From NCBI GenBank assembly GCA_028023455.1, contig JAQFVV010000012.1, forward strand, positions 11,978,864-12,042,863: DNA of 64,000 nt. Reading direction: 5' to 3'. The notes beneath the pieces were generated by a model. That model was not told where the DNA came from. It ran no database searches and saw only the letters and a list, made by a program, of their open reading frames with translations. Every line of letters begins with the position of its first letter. Position 1 is the stretch's first letter. Positions 1-17,639 of this stretch are shown one piece after another. A program made the position numbers and the translations under genes. The DNA comes from Epiperipatus broadwayi (Eukaryota > Onychophora > Udeonychophora > Euonychophora > Peripatidae).

Positions 1-2208
1 TAAGCTTCAGTTTAAATTCAAAAATTATTATTATAGAATGGTAAAAATGAGTTTCTTAGGTATGTTGGATTGAATGCTATAATTTTCCCAAATTGTAACT
101 GAGGTATGTGATTTTTGCCTAATGATGTATCCATGAGAAATCTGATCTACAATCAATGCATAGTTTCCCAGTATCCTAGCTTGAGTTGAAATATGTCTTT
201 CTTATATGGGTAAAATAATTCAATTGCCAGGTACCTCAGTTTGGGGTGGTCTGCAATTTGCAGTACTGTATCCCATAGTTCATGCAGTGTTAAAGCTTCA
301 ATTTATATATTGTTAAGTTTATGTCTTTGGCTGATATTGTGATACAATGAGGGGGGATCTTTTGAATGAATTTAAATTTCACTTGGAATGGGCAGTTGAA
401 ATTTCTCCTGATAGTTTGTAATTCATATGCATTCCAGGGTGTGTGTGGGGGGGGAGGATGTTTCTCAGTTGTTATGGAATTTTAAATCAAGTTCATTGAT
501 ATTTTGTTGATTAATTATTCTAAATCTATTTGTTGTTATGTTGGTATCTAAATTTAAATTTTTTTAATATTAATTGCTCATGTATTGGACTTGGTGGCAT
601 TTGCATATATTTTAGCTGGGTTGAAATCATTGTACATGCTGTTTTGGCATCAGTCACTTGATCACCTGATTGAGTGGCTGCTTTTGGTGATATTAAATAA
701 TTTTATTTTAACAAAAATTTATTGAACTATTTTAGGTTATAAATGAAAACTTATCAAAATCAATTCATTTTGCTTTTTATCTTAATATATACTATTTTAA
801 TTTTGTGCTGTGTGTGCTTTGCTTTATGGGTTTGAACCTGAATACTTGATGAAAATCTTGCTAGCAGTATCTAATCTTGCTGTGTATGTAATTATTAATA
901 TTATTAATATAATTATTATTGTTATTATTTGAGAATTAGTAGAGGGTAGAGTTTATTTCTGGATAATAGTTGACAAATATAAAAAAATAAAGCAAAATAT
1001 AAAATAGAGTCGATGGGTGAATTTCTATAAGTGTATATGATAGATGTAAAACAGATTTAATGAATTAGTATTTTATAACTGTATATTAGCAAGAAAGTAT
1101 ATAAAAAAGATAAATATGTCAAAGTTAATATTTGTCATCAACATCTAGTTATAATTATATATTTATTATTACAAATGATTAAAATATTTTTTCAGGTTAA
1201 AAGATATTTAAAAAACAGAAGTTCTTGGGAAGTAATGTTATGATCACATTGAAAAAAGTAACGTCTTTGTAATGAGAATTATAGTACAGTATAATATTAC
1301 TATTTCAAATAATTTAAAACATATAAGAAATTTTCTATTTAAAAGTCACTCTTAGACATTCACAATTATAAAATTATAAACATTTAAGTTCATGAGTGTA
1401 TGATTTAAAGTCTTTGTATTTTTTTATTTTTTTATTTTTAAGAAATTAGCTATCGAAATAACTCCTGAAGAAATTTTAGTTTTATTAGTACTTAAATAGA
1501 CAACACATTGATGCTTTGAATTCGTATATATTCTAACCAAAATCTCTGTTGACGAATGATTGATAAATAAATAACTGGCATGGAAACTTAATAGGATTAG
1601 ATTGATAAAACTATCTATACCCGGGTGCCAAATTGTAACTGTATTTTTATATGTAATGCCCACCAGAGATCATCATCAATGCTTACTATTCTAGAATACT
1701 GTGGAAGAAGTAATTACATTTTTTAAACAAGTATAATGTTAATGAGATCAGTTATAATACATTACGTTCTTACTTTTGAACTTGATAATATTATACAAAT
1801 AATGCGCAATTACTTTAAATAATAAATTTTGAGCACTTACGTTATATTGAAAATAATAGCACATTATTGGAATCGACTTTCATCTTAGTAATTTCAATAT
1901 TTTCAGTGCTTTATAATAGTAAGATTTTATGCAATAATGAAATTAAAATCATGATTTCCACACATTAAATTTTACAAGATCATAATGTAAATTTGTTCAA
2001 ATATTGTGCGTGTTTATTTTGCATTTTAAATCACATTGTTTTTGATTTTTAAAAAAGAACATAATCAATTATTAATCATTTAGTGTCTGCAAGTTTATTT
2101 TTAAAAGCTGAGTAATAACAGTGGGCACAATTAAAATTGAAAATTAAAGACAAAAATAAGAATTTAATTTTTAGTTGTTAGATTAATTACTAATTACGTT
2201 ATCACCAG
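1..2208. other. AT-rich non-coding DNA
   Basis: No supported gene. The first 660 bases are slightly less AT-rich and include a G run near 448; they could be untranslated or intronic sequence but carry no convincing reading frame. The reading frame at 1424-1663 (-) has no recognisable motif and looks like chance. Confidence 0.5.
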
Positions 2209-2209
2209 A

Positions 2210-2645
2210 AAACCATTGACACAACATGAGTGTGAAGTTGGCGCTAGTTATATTTCCTCAGTTTGCAAACGAACGTGTTTTTTTTTTGGCAAATAGCGAT
2301 AATAATTAAAATGTGTATAAAAAAATGTAAATTACTGTAAATTATGCATAAAAATATATTGTTTTGAATAAAATTAAATATTATAGTTAAAAAAAGTTTG
2401 TCTTGTATCAATTTTTTTCAAATTTGAAATTTTTTATTAGTCATATTTTATTTCCTTATTTTTTTTTTTGCGCGAATTTTAAAGTAATTTTACATTGGTG
2501 CTTTGCTTTTACACGAATTTTGAAAAATCACAGACCGCATCCCCCTTTTTCAATGTAAGTTACGTCTATTTTTGCACGATTTTGTTTGCGCATGTTTTCT
2601 GAGGAACCTATCTATCGCGTAAAACAAGACCCAGGTGTACTTATC
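2210..2645. other. CpG-containing pocket, possible old DNA-transposon end or regulatory patch
   Basis: This stretch has several CpG dinucleotides (for example ggcgctagt, cgaacgtg, gcgcgaatt, acgcgat on the other strand) in a region otherwise nearly free of CpG. It also has short C and T runs. It does not encode a recognisable protein. An old DNA-transposon remnant or a regulatory island would both fit; neither is established. Confidence 0.25.
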
Positions 2646-5600
2646 TTAATACCACTTATTATTAGATTATTGTTTAATTCAAAGTAAAATAGATGTTATT
2701 AACCCTTCTCATTTAACCCAATTAATACTCTTTTCGTTCTCAGCATCTATTACTTTTAACAGTCACAATTATATAATATCAAATGTCTGCGTTGTTTTCT
2801 CCTTTATATCTTTTCAAATGATAACCCTTAATCTTATTTCCCTCAGCACACACACACACATAAGAATGGAGTGTATCTTTATTCTTACTAACTCCAGACT
2901 AAGTATTGCTATAATAATAATATTCTTTAACTTCTGAAAAATTATAATATTTTATTTCCAAGCTAGATAGCTCTCTTGAATTCAATAATTACAATACTCT
3001 TATTTCTCAAGGTTTCAATCTATTGGTAAGATGTAACCATCCATTACTGTTTAATTCATTACTAATCCCTTGGATACGATTCCCATAAACACAAACTGAA
3101 GACACATACACTTATGTAAGCTAATGTCTATTCTTAATATAGCCCACAATATGTGTTACAATGATACAAATAATTTTATTAACTGCAAAATCGTTAAATA
3201 AATACGCAATCTAATTAATTTTGATTGTAGTTTATTATTATTATTATGGAACGTCTCCAAATATCAAGAGTAGAGAAGGGATTTTATATCTACTATTTAT
3301 ATTAGTTACATTGTATCGAATTAAAAAAAAAACAAAACTAAGATTTATTATATTTGAATCTAGTATCTTCTTTTCTTTTATCTTATCTCTTCTGTTTGCC
3401 AATAACCAATGAATACTTCGTATATGTTTGTCGTTTATACTCATATCATTTATCAATACACTATCTGGATTTATTATTCCCTTTAATAAAGATATTTCAT
3501 GATCGATCTATATCGGAAATACAAGTTATGGAAATCTGTAACAATGACACAATTCATAAAATTTTGAATGTGACAAGATTTTAATACTCTACACTTCTGC
3601 CACGTTTATAAATTTTGATAAGGTGGTAAGTAACTATATGAGTTTTATAAAGTGATGTAAAGTTCTAGATACCCCAAATATCAAGACATAAGACACAATT
3701 TAATTTTAAAAACAATAACGAATGTTTATTAAATAAAGAACGAAAAGAAAAAAATCTACAATTAAATAAAGGCAATATATAAAATAAAATTTACAAATGG
3801 GATTTTTACTAGCCATAACTTTAAGACTAACATAAATTGGTTTTGCCAAGTTACATTGTTTAAAATATTAACTTAAGATTACAACTTTTGAATTAATCAA
3901 AGTATATATTTGATAATCATTCCCTGTCTTAATGCGCTTAAGCATGAAGCTGTGCTTCCAAGATATAATTTCAACCTATTATTAATATTATTATAAAATT
4001 TTAACCTACAGCCCATTCAATTCGCTGGCCCACTTTACTATGAGATCTCTTTTTCTCCAAACAAGATTTACAATAACTATAAAATTAGGACCTTTAAATG
4101 GCAATAAAAGAATTTTTATTTTCTACATAAAAAAAATTTTGATATTCAAATCCTCTAGTCACTCATTCCGATTATTAATGGCAACATATATTCAACATCC
4201 CTGACATTATACTAATTATCTGAAATACACATCTACTAATTATGTTGCAAATACATATCAACATTCAATACCCTTTATGTGAAATCATGACAATTTTGTT
4301 ACCAGTCTAGCAATGATTTACTTCTGGATTAACTGGTATGATGCTCACTGCTTACCTGTATTTGAATTTTAAAATACATAAATTTGGACTAAGTATTGGT
4401 TCACATATCAGCTAAAGGCAAAACTTAGCTAAGCTGTACATCAATATATGAATATGATTTTAATGTTAACCCCTCCACAAGTAACTCTTACTCTACCTTG
4501 CAAAGACTTACAATTGCTATATTCTACATCATCCCATATTCCTTGATAATGTAAACTTTAGTGTATTCATAAGGGAAAATAAAATTAGTTACTAATAACT
4601 TTTAAGTGTTAGCATGGACCTGAGAGTTGCCTGCTTCCCGAGGCTAAACATTATGTGAGGAACTAGTCTCTACACATATTTTTTAAAAGGCATGCTAAGT
4701 CACTACACTACAACATACAAATAATTCCCTTATTAGGCAATAAATATAAATGGAGCTGGGATCAAGTCCTTGATCTCCTAATACCTTTATACAAAATGAC
4801 TGAATAGTAAGATTCTCTATCTCTATCCCTTAAAGTGTTTAAACTATTCTACCTCAACTAACAATAGTTATTTGCAATTTTCCATATCATACAGGGTATC
4901 ATATCATTGATGTAGGAACTGATTAGTCTTAACCAACTACAAAATAAAATGTATTAAATAAATTCATTTTGTAGGTCAAGAAATAAGCATTATTTATTCA
5001 AGATTCATGACTAAAATAAATCGCACATACTCACTAATATATAGCAATAAATATAAAATATGTAAATATGACAGATATAAATATCTATTTAAAATTATGA
5101 GCATAAAGATAAGTTTATAATCATTCATACCTTTTTCTCTTTTACTGTTCATTAATACTATGGGCTTAAGCAATTTTCTAAGGGATCTATAATTCTCTAT
5201 AACCTTCAATAGTTTAGTACAGGATTAAAATTACCTTTATAATTCTCCAATAATCTTAATCACCTACTAAACATAATAAAAAAAAAGTAAAATGTTATGC
5301 ATAGTCTTTGTTGATATCCTTCAAAGCTAAAGTTGATTCTTCTGCAAGGTACATACTTATCCAATGAGAAACATATACTTATCATGAAAAAACAATATTT
5401 GATGAAATTTTTGTGCATGGCCATGACAAACAGATCCAATTTATCCCATAAACAGATCCAATTTATCCCAATTTAATGATTATTGGAGCAACGCAAAGAC
5501 AATATTCACTTAGTATGTAGCTATATCGAAGATCCTGATTATTAAGCTTAATCACAATCACTCACATTTGTTGATTGATAATTTTTAAGGTTAGATTAAC

Positions 5601-8600
5601 TTTTACAGATTTTATTCCTGAGTTTATAATAATAGATGCTTCACTTTCACACTTTTATTCCAGGGTTTTCTTTTGTAGATGCTCTTTTTTCTCGAACTTT
5701 ATTTCAATATTTATTATTATAGATGCTTCACTTTTTTAAATTCAATTTCCAGATTTATCATAGATGCTTCTTTTCAAATGTTTATTCTAGAATTTGTATT
5801 AATAAGTGCTTAAGATGATATATTAATTTACTTCCATTCCACAATTTCTTCAATGTTTGGCAAGTGTTTCTTGTCCAATAATCCTTATTCTGGCATGTAT
5901 TAAGTCAAATATACACATAAGCACTAAGAAAAAATATTAAATATTTTCAGCTATATTTCCAACTGGGAAGATTAAGAATCCAAATATCCATTTAAATTTT
6001 CTAATCCAGACATGGAAAAAATATGTATTCATCAATATTTGTTCCTGAAACATTTTCCTTTAAATCGAAGCTTATAAATTCGATGCAGAGATTGGGGTAT
6101 AATGCAGAAAATTTTTGTTACAAATAAATTTTGTCATCAATTAATTTTACAAGAGAGATAGGTATGAATATCTATGTATTTAGCAATTCATGGACAAAAA
6201 TATATATATACACTTCTTAAAATTATCCGACTGTTATGTGCGAAGCAGACGATAAGAGCAGAGAATCAGAATTGATGATTCACTAGTCATTAGATTTTAC
6301 AAAGAACCCCCCTTTGAACATCGTTTTCTCTTTTATATATTCTGATTCTCTCCCTCTCATGGGTTAAAAGATGACCCTATGTACTAAATTCTGATTGGCT
6401 TATTAATTTCAATTCTTATTTTATTTCCATCTTTATTTTGAAACTTTTCCCCGTTTTAACCCAAGAAAATTGTATGACAAGACAAAAATAATGGTGGTCA
6501 ATTTTATTGAAATTTGACTAAATTTTAAAATTAAATTTAGACTTGAAAATAATGATTCATTTCTTTAAAACTACTATAAAACAAATTCTTTTTATTATAC
6601 TATCGAATAGTATACTGTATGATGCATTAATTTTTACGATTACCTATATAATTAAAAAAACACATATAAATACCACACACACCTATGCACACACATATAC
6701 ATAATACCAAATAATTATCTGCTCATTAGTACTCTTATTAACACTAAATCTCCTTCATAAATTTTCTAAAATTTAAACTTATTCTCATGTAAAGAAATGT
6801 TAAGCAAATGCTATCTATAACAAGCTAAATTTTTATTCCTACTATCATTTTTATTTGTAAATATTATTATTAACAAGACCTTTCTGTTTAGATTTTTATA
6901 AATCAACGTTTTGAGGTATCATAATGTGAGCACAACAGTCAACCCCCCTTCCCTCTTTATGGTGATGCATTATAGTTTTTAAATAAAGTACAAATATACT
7001 TTCATCTATCCCTTACCTTCAATCCATACGATTATTGGTTTCTCCAAATAAAGCTCTTAACTTTAAAAAAAATGTTTCCTTTTTTTTATCCTGATATGAT
7101 TATTAACTAATACTTTACAAAAGAAACTAAGGGTCACAATATATATTAACAAAGATTTTCATGGGTTAGCAAATATAAAAGAACATGAAAATATAGCTTT
7201 TATTATATAATACAGGGCAAAAAAATCTCATAGTATAATATAGTTGAAGTTTCTACATAACTCACACAACACTGTTCTTAGATCTTTTTTATTCTATTAA
7301 TTTTTACATAACATTTCCCATTAAAAAATAGTACATCTTTTATTCATGAAAATAATTTTAAAAATCCATATATATATAAAATTTAAAAGATATGGTTAAA
7401 AATAACATTTGTAATTTAATAATCCTTTAGAAAAATGAATAATGTTTTTAACAAAATTATCTGTTAATGGTTTTATTTGAAAATATTAAATAAAAATATA
7501 ATTTCTTTTTCAAGCACAATATTATATTAACCTCTAAAAGTAAGAGCAAAGCTTTTTATTATAATGAAATAATGTATTTCTAAAGCAATACTTTATAATT
7601 TGTAAAGTTTGTTGTCACTTAACCTCAATTGATGGTTCTCTTTCTGAAGAATATATAAGAAATAAATGAACATTTATATATCATTCATTCAGTTTTACAA
7701 AAATAGTTTTACTTATTAATCAAAATTGATAAAATAAAAACAAAAGTTTAACTTTTACTTTTGAATTATAAATTCAAATATTGATTATCATTTTATGCAC
7801 TATTAATATTTTATATAAAAGTGACTGACTTTGTTTCAGGCAAGAATAACATTTCTTTTTTGTTTCTGTTTTTATTTATTATAGATATGTATTGTTTTTT
7901 AATACAATTCCTTTCCAAGGAGTTCTTTTAAAAAAGGAAATATTATTACTATTTTTTTTATTATGATGATTATTAAGATCTTATTTAAATATATAATTAT
8001 CTATGATATTTTTTATGCAAAATATTATACTGATAAAATTAGTCTTTAATTTAACTGAACTATATACTACCAATATTATTACATTTATTATTTTTATATA
8101 TTTATTATGATTTACTTCAAACAATTTAATGATTTGAATATCAGTAGTGGTAATCTCACACTGTATTTTTTTTTTTTGGGCATTAGGATAAAATAATAAT
8201 ATAATATCTGATGATGATGATGATAATAATAATAATAATAATATACTTATAAGATAAAGATTATAATAATTATAAAATAATCTATATATACACCCACAAT
8301 AACTATAATACCATTTAGAGATTAAATAGTTCATTTCCTTTATATAAGGAACACTATTTCTTTCAGTCCTTTTGTTCTCTTTTTACAGTGATATATAAAT
8401 ACATGCACAGTCTTTTACTAAGTAGAGCAGACACATATATACATAAAAATATTTTGGAAAAAAAGTTTGCAATAATTTCACACATGTAAAATAACATTAG
8501 CAGACGGCAAATGATTCCAATGGCGAATAATTTATTTCAAAACACATTTTTTTTAATAGCAATGGGATCAGAGGAGAAACAAAGAGAAAGATAATTTTGA

Positions 8601-9132
8601 TTATAAATTGCTTTTTATACAGCTATATTATTATCAGTTAACTTTTAGCTCGATTAATTAGAATGATATAAGTGTAGTTTTTTTTAAATATCAGGTAATA
8701 TATTTCAGCAACGGACAATTCAGAAAAACTATTCAAATCACTAGATAAATAAGTGAACCTGAAATGAATAGATATGTTATTCGTTTTAACATAAAACAAT
8801 TTGAAAACAGACTTTTCTTTATAATAATTTAAAAGTTAGTTTTCATATATTTGTCTTTTATGATAACTTTATAAAACAATTTTAAATAATTGTTTATGCT
8901 TCTTTTTTTATAGGATTAATAATCTTATAGAATTTCATAATTCTATATTTGAGCTTGGTATGCATAAGTTGATTATTTTCATGGTAAAAAATTAATATTA
9001 ATGACTAACTAAAAGTTAGTTAAAACATACTGGGGATAGTTTTATAGCAAAGTTCAGAATTTAACTAATATTATAACAATGAAACAATATACTTTTCCTT
9101 AAGTGATTTTTCCTTTGGTTTCTTTGAGAAAG
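2646..9132. other. AT-rich non-coding DNA with minor repeats
   Basis: No supported gene. Small features seen: a 22-base-period duplication at about 5429-5471; a loosely repeated block at 5600-5815 built on 'tagatgcttc'; a short inverted pair 'agagaatcag' near 6259 and its complement near 6342; and a (TGA)n(TAA)n tract at 8211-8242. The 117-codon frame at 7981-8334 (-) is low complexity and its core is the complement of that simple repeat. Confidence 0.5.
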
Positions 9133-9144
9133 TATTAAAGTTTT

Positions 9145-9238
9145 GTCAAGCGTTGGTAGTCGAGACTGCCTTACAAGCAGTTGTCGTAGGTTAGCAGGTT
9201 CGCTTCCCGGCCGATGCTATGACACATGAAAAAAAAAC
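9145..9238 (+). mobile_element. tRNA-derived SINE, copy 1
   Basis: A compact 94-bp element with a tRNA-like head (box-B-like 'gcaggttcgcttccc') ends in 'gatgctatgacacatg' plus an A run. It is flanked by a perfect 12-bp direct repeat, tattaaagtttt, at 9133-9144 and 9239-9250. That is the signature of LINE-type target-primed insertion. It shares its 3' end with two other copies in this window (40.95 and 46.08 kb, both minus). The box A region is degraded. It is a SINE rather than a functional tRNA gene because of the A tail, the TSD and the poor cloverleaf. Confidence 0.85.
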
Positions 9239-9250
9239 TATTAAAGTTTT

Positions 9251-12200
9251 CTTTAATTCCTTTTATAATTATTGTTTGATAAATCAGTTGAATTTATAAT
9301 TTTAAGGGAAAATGTGTGGATAACATACTGGTTATTTACTCTATCATGACAATGATAAACAATAAAACATTAAATTTTAACATTGACTTAAAATAGTCAT
9401 ATATAAATTAAATAATTTGCTTTTAAATGAAGTGTGAAGTAGAAGTGTGAACGTTTGGAAATGTATAAATTCGTAATTGAATCTATTTTTATACTAGTGT
9501 GTATGTTTTGCTTCTTTCTCTACCCATGCACCAAGATTAAGACTGCATTTTGTATTCATTAAACCAATAAGTTATAAGTTTGCATTATTTAAATAATAGT
9601 TATTATTGACTTTAAATCCAGACAATTTTAGTCATGTGATCAGCTAGATGATAAATAAACTTATTAATTAACAATTTTTATCAATTCTAAATAATTATTA
9701 AATTAATTATTTAATAAAATTATTAACTGTTTTTTCAAACTAAACATTTTAAAAATTAAAACGGTCTTTTTCTTGCATTATTTAAAAGCTTATTATTTTT
9801 TTAATTAAAAACTAATTGACTGTGCTCAAATTATAAATACACTTACTTTTAATAAATCCTTTTAACTTTCAGCATTTCACACGCATGCTCCAACAGTCAC
9901 ACACATACATTGACATTATTATTATTATTTTTTAATACAATGAAAATAAATTAATTATTGACTGATATTTAAAATCAATTAAAAATTAGAGCTACTTTCA
10001 GTCAGTTATACTTACTATTTTAAAATCATACTTCTAAATACTTCTAAATTGGTATTTAATAAATCATAATTATTAATTTAACATTATTTATTTTAAAAAT
10101 CAACAATTAAAACTCAAAATTAACTAATTATTTCAAACAACATAGAACACTTTAACTATTAAATATACTTAAAACATACAAAGCTCTATATTAATTTTTC
10201 TTTAGTTTAAATATTAATTTTATTTTCAACTACATATTAAACAATCTAAGATAATCTTTTAAATACTGCTAACTAATTGGGCTAACTGAATTACTTTAGC
10301 TTATACTATTGAAACATATAATTTAAGATTTTTATTATGATAGCAAAGATAAAGAAATTTACTTAATTATAATCTTATATAATTAAAAAAAATTTTTTTG
10401 ATGCTTTAAAACATATCTCTAACCCAAAGGTTAAACATATGGTTATACTATATATAAATTATTATGTGAAAATGCTAAAATTAAAAACACCAGGAATCCA
10501 ATCAAAAGAATATAATAATAATGGTGATGATGATGATAAATCAATTCATTTATTTAATGCACAATTCCTAGCACTAAAAGCCAGTTATAGATTTCACATA
10601 AATTAATTAAATAAAACATATAAGATTATAAGAAGAAACCATATATATTGTAAGTATTCAGATTAATGCTGTATGTCATAGTATAAAAAAATAAAGAAGT
10701 TTGTTGATCTTGTTTAGTTTTATTTCACATAAATCATGAATAAAGGATGTCTTGAAATATAATATTAATTAGATAATCATGACAACCTAGTACTTTAAAA
10801 TATTATTGTTTACTGCTAATTCAGAAAAAAATATAAACAAATAAATAAATAAATAGATTTTGGAAATAGTTAAGTGAATCATGAAGCTTACTTAAATAAA
10901 ATCAATATTATTGTTAAGTATTACACCTTTTAATTTCTGTTATTACAATCACCATAGTAACACATAATACAACATTAAATGTTTTATGTTTCCTATATGT
11001 TGTATATAAATTAGTTATTAAATTAATATTATTAAAAACATATGTAAAAAAAAATATGTATAAGATAAAAAAAGTATTGGAAATCTAATATGAATTCTTT
11101 ATTTTTGTTTAAAAATGAAAAATAATATTAAACTTCCCAAATAGGATTTTATTTTTAGTTTATCCAATTATTTTAAAATCTTCATTTCACTTATTAATTG
11201 GAGGCAAATTTTGTTGAACAATTTTTACATCATTGAGCAAAATTTGAGCGATTTTCAACAGTCATTGTGACAATAACATCATCAAGAGTATGTTATAAAT
11301 AGAATGGATATGCTATAATTTGAGAGCTTGTAATTTTGTCATTACCTAGAATGGGTACATTTCTATCTGTCTTTAAAAATTTACCAAATTTTTATTGTTT
11401 AAGTGGTTAATTTCTAAAACTATGAAAGAATAAAATTTTAATTATCTCCCATTCAATTGGGGCTAGTTCATGGATGAAATTCCTTAGGATATGACAAAAT
11501 GTAAAACAAAAAACCATCAAAAATGTGTAAGTTGGCTATAAAAATATTCTATTGTCAAAAATCTAGAATTCTATCAACTCCAATTATATGTATGTGGATA
11601 TCATATTTCTGGTCAATAGATTTCACAAGATTGATTAACTCATGTGTAATATCAAGCATTCTAAATTTCACTTTCTTAATCTGGAAAGAAAAAATTAGCA
11701 TTTATTATTCACTTGGATATAGCTGAATTATTGTCAATGAAAAAATTCTTTTTATACATGATTATCAATGAAAAGGAAAATAAAGCCAGTGATATGTAAT
11801 TTTGCATTGACTAAGCACCTATTATTTTAAAGGCTTGGATGTTTATATGCTTAAAAGAAAATATCAGAATTTAAATGCGAAAGTAATTGGATTCAAACCT
11901 GCGATAGTTATCATTTATGTTCATCTTTTCTACTTGGAAGAAAATTGTCTCTACAAATTAGGATCAGAACCAGGACTCATGAATAAAAATGGACAGATTT
12001 TCACTTAGATGGTGTGATTTCTATGTTTATGTATATATAATTTTTGTTTTGTTAAAAAAAGGGAGAGTTTACATTTGCTTATATTTCATTTTTAAATTTT
12101 GGGTTAAATGGTATATATATATGGGTTATTATAGAATTCAGCTATAAAAAGGTCAGAGAAATTCATTTTTGTTCTCATTATTTAAACTCTTACTGATGAA

Positions 12201-14672
12201 ATAGGTTAATATGACCTGATGTTTTCAAATATTTAAAATTGTAATATATATGCCAGATTTAATTTGAGGATATTCGGATAGAGGATTTGAATACAGTGGG
12301 TTTTATGTTCATTTAATTATTTAGGAATTACATTAATGAATAAATAGAGATCAATTTTTATTTGATTACATTTTTTTATTGTTGTATATTCTCTTTGAAG
12401 TCTCAGGGGGATATTTCAAATCTCTCCTTTAGTTTTATATATAGTATTATTGTTCTGCAAAATATACTGAGTTTCCGATACATTTTATTATTATTATTTT
12501 CATTGATTCTATACAGTAATAGACTACCAATTACTTATATTAAAGAAACCTAGGATTGTATCTTTTGTTGGTTACAATTTTAGTCTATTACATACATCAT
12601 TGGTTATTGTCCTTTTATATATATTTTTCATTATTATTATTGTCATAAAATTTTATTATAAACCAATAAATTTAGAGCTGATTTAAAATTCGGTAAATCT
12701 GTCGGATTATTTTTTTTTTGAATATGCAAGATAATTTTGGTACTTGAAGTTTGATCCAAGATCAAACCCATCTTGGTAAGTGAAATAGAATTAGATATAT
12801 GTATATTTTATAAATTATTATTAAATCTGATTAGATATAAATGCGATATTTATCACTATATTGAAATATTTGTTTACTTATCTAAATCAATATTACTGGT
12901 AGAAATAATTTCATTAGTTCAGATTTGATTATTTATTTGCTTATCTTGTCCAGTTATTTTGTTCTGTCATTAGTCGGAATAATCTGTCTTAATTACTTTT
13001 AAACTTTTTTAAAGTGGAGATCATAAATTTTATGAACTAGTATAACATAATATTATCTTTGGCTTGGATAACTGCCAATTATCGTCATATATAGCTTAAT
13101 TGTTATAAAATCCATTTTTATAATCGATTGATTGGAGATTATAAAGTGATTATAAGTCAATAAATATCCAATGAAACCTATGATACATTGTATATAATGC
13201 GATTGGGTACTGTAAAATGTGAAATTATCTAATAGAATTTATTGATAATAAATTCTTGTGGAGTGTTTCATTTTAGAATATCACTGAAGCAATAATTGCA
13301 TATCTCTATAGTGTAGGGTACGAATGAAATATTGATGTTGTATCTAACTTTTTATTAAAATAGATACAAAACTGAGTAAAGGTTTATTTTATTTAAACAT
13401 TATAAATATTGTGCAATTTATAAAATGTTTTCAGAGTATAATTATAATTATTTTGAAACTAGTTGATTTAAATAGGATGTCATTAAATATTAAATTAAAT
13501 TTGTATTATTGTAAATAATATTAGATTGTAAAGTATGTCAGAATTTAGTTATGTATTGATTCAAGTTCAATTTTATTCAATTATCAATCATATAGATACC
13601 TTAGGCATACATCACTGTTTAGGGTAATGATATATAATTTCACTGCTTATTGCAGTTTACTTGGAATAGTGAGTAGATTTGTTGATGTCTGAGGCGATCT
13701 TGTTTTCTTTATTTCATTTTAAATACAATCTGAATAAATTAGATTTTAATAGAGATTGTTAGTATTTTATGATAATGTGGTGGTCAATCTAAATAATTAT
13801 GTATGGAAAATATTGTTATTGCCTAGTGCAATCAATAATTGAGCTAGATAATTTTCCAAAGGTTCTAGCAGAGTTATTATTTGTTAATGCACATTTTTCT
13901 CTGTGATAAATAATATAAATCTCAAAGACAAATGTTGACTGAACAAATGTAGAGAGATAGTGAGATAGAATATCCATTATTATTGTGACAAAGGAGCTAC
14001 ACAAGGCTAGCCAATGATGGTCATGTACATGTGGCAATTATTACAACATGCCAAATCAACTTTAGCGTTGTTATAAAATGACATTCCACAATTAGGCTAG
14101 ATCTATATTATTATGAATGACATCTCAATTCTGAGACATAGTAATTATATTATCATCCCATATTATAATCAATATTCCATTACAAAACGGCAAACAATGA
14201 TTGGGCTATGTTTTATTCAGATTAGATTGATAATTTTCCCAGCATCATCATTTTTATCACTTTACAATATATATAATTTATAAATAATGTAGAATATAAA
14301 TATGAAAAAAAAAGATGCCATATATCATCACTGTAATAAATTTAATGTTATATATTTTAAGAAAAAGTGTATTATAATTTTTTATCAATTAAAATAATTA
14401 TTATTGCAAATTTTTTTATTATAAAAGTCCAATAACTGAAACAATGAAGAAAATTTAAGAGTATCTGAGTAACAGGTTTTAGAATAAAATATATCTGAAG
14501 TTCTTGTTTTATATTATTCTACATTAAATAAAAAATTTGATATCAGATTTTGACAAATTACTCTTTGTATCAAAATATTAGGTCTCCTATCCTTATCCTT
14601 GAATAGAAAGATAATATGTTGTTTTTATCTAAACTGATATTTATGTAAAATTTATCTCCCAATGATTGAAGT
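9251..14672. other. AT-rich non-coding DNA
   Basis: I see no supported gene here. Simple tracts occur at about 9916 (ATT)n and 10518 (GAT)n. Short frames at 11523-11726 and 12362-12553 have no recognisable motif. The block 13800-14240 has higher sequence complexity than its surroundings and a 73-codon minus frame at 13816-14037, but nothing identifiable; it may be an old transposon or exon remnant. Confidence 0.45.
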
Positions 14673-15317
14673 TTAGCAATATCCCTTATTTGAGAGTGGA
14701 CTCCAGGTAACTGATCCATATCCAATAATAGGAAGAACAAGAGTTCTGAATAATTTATATTTTAATTGATTATTAAACAATCTACCATATCTAAAAATCA
14801 TTAACATATTTTTAAGAGCTCTGTTAATTATGGATTCAATATGTGCATGAAATGATCCATTACTTGTAAAAAGAATACGAAGATCCATTTACAAAGCCTT
14901 AACATTTAATTGTATGTGTTTTAATATAATATGGGAGATCTAGATATTCAGATATTACAATATGAGACCTACTGAACTTTGCACTTTATTTTCTCTACAC
15001 CAAACAATAAAATTATTAATATCATTTTGTAGAGAAAATTCGATCATTCAATGTAATTATCAGTTTGAAAATATTGCACTTATCAACATAACATAATAAA
15101 TATAAGGACTTAAGATAATTTTTATGAACATCCATGTATATATTGAACAATAAAGAACCAAAATTACAATTATACAAAAATAGAAGATTGATTGTTATGT
15201 TTAATAAAAAGCCTTCCTACCTTTAATAAATGAACTGAACTATTTAATAAATTCTACAGAGAGACTTAATCTATAAAGTTTTTGAAGAATATCAGGATTG
15301 ACACTATCAAAAGCCTT

Positions 15318-15320
<3 letters not shown>
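14673..15320 (-). pseudogene. LINE-B reverse transcriptase fragment (CR1/I/Jockey-like)
   Basis: Read on the minus strand, this relic shows 'KAFDSVNPDILQKLY' next to 15.3 kb, the RT motif A region. 'QNDINNFIVWC' follows, and at 14673-14888 comes an uninterrupted frame with 'HAHIESIINRALK' and 'LFRTLVLPIIGYGSVTWSP', the region after the catalytic palm. The same order and wording occur in the LINE-B copy at 27.8-28.8 kb ('LPHLEMIIGKALK', 'LFLSLVLPIIEYCSIIWNP'), so the two belong to one family. The YADD box region is frameshifted. The 5' side stops exactly where the (GATA)n microsatellite begins. The element is dead. Confidence 0.8.

Positions 15321-17639
<2,319 letters not shown>

Noticed and set aside
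7981-8334. A 117-codon minus frame as a gene
   Set aside because: Low-complexity Ile/Leu/Ser/Tyr sequence produced by the AT-rich and (TGA/TAA)n background.
9145-9238. A genuine tRNA gene
   Set aside because: Incomplete cloverleaf, A tail and flanking TSD identify it as a SINE; the same holds for the copies at 40.95 and 46.08 kb.
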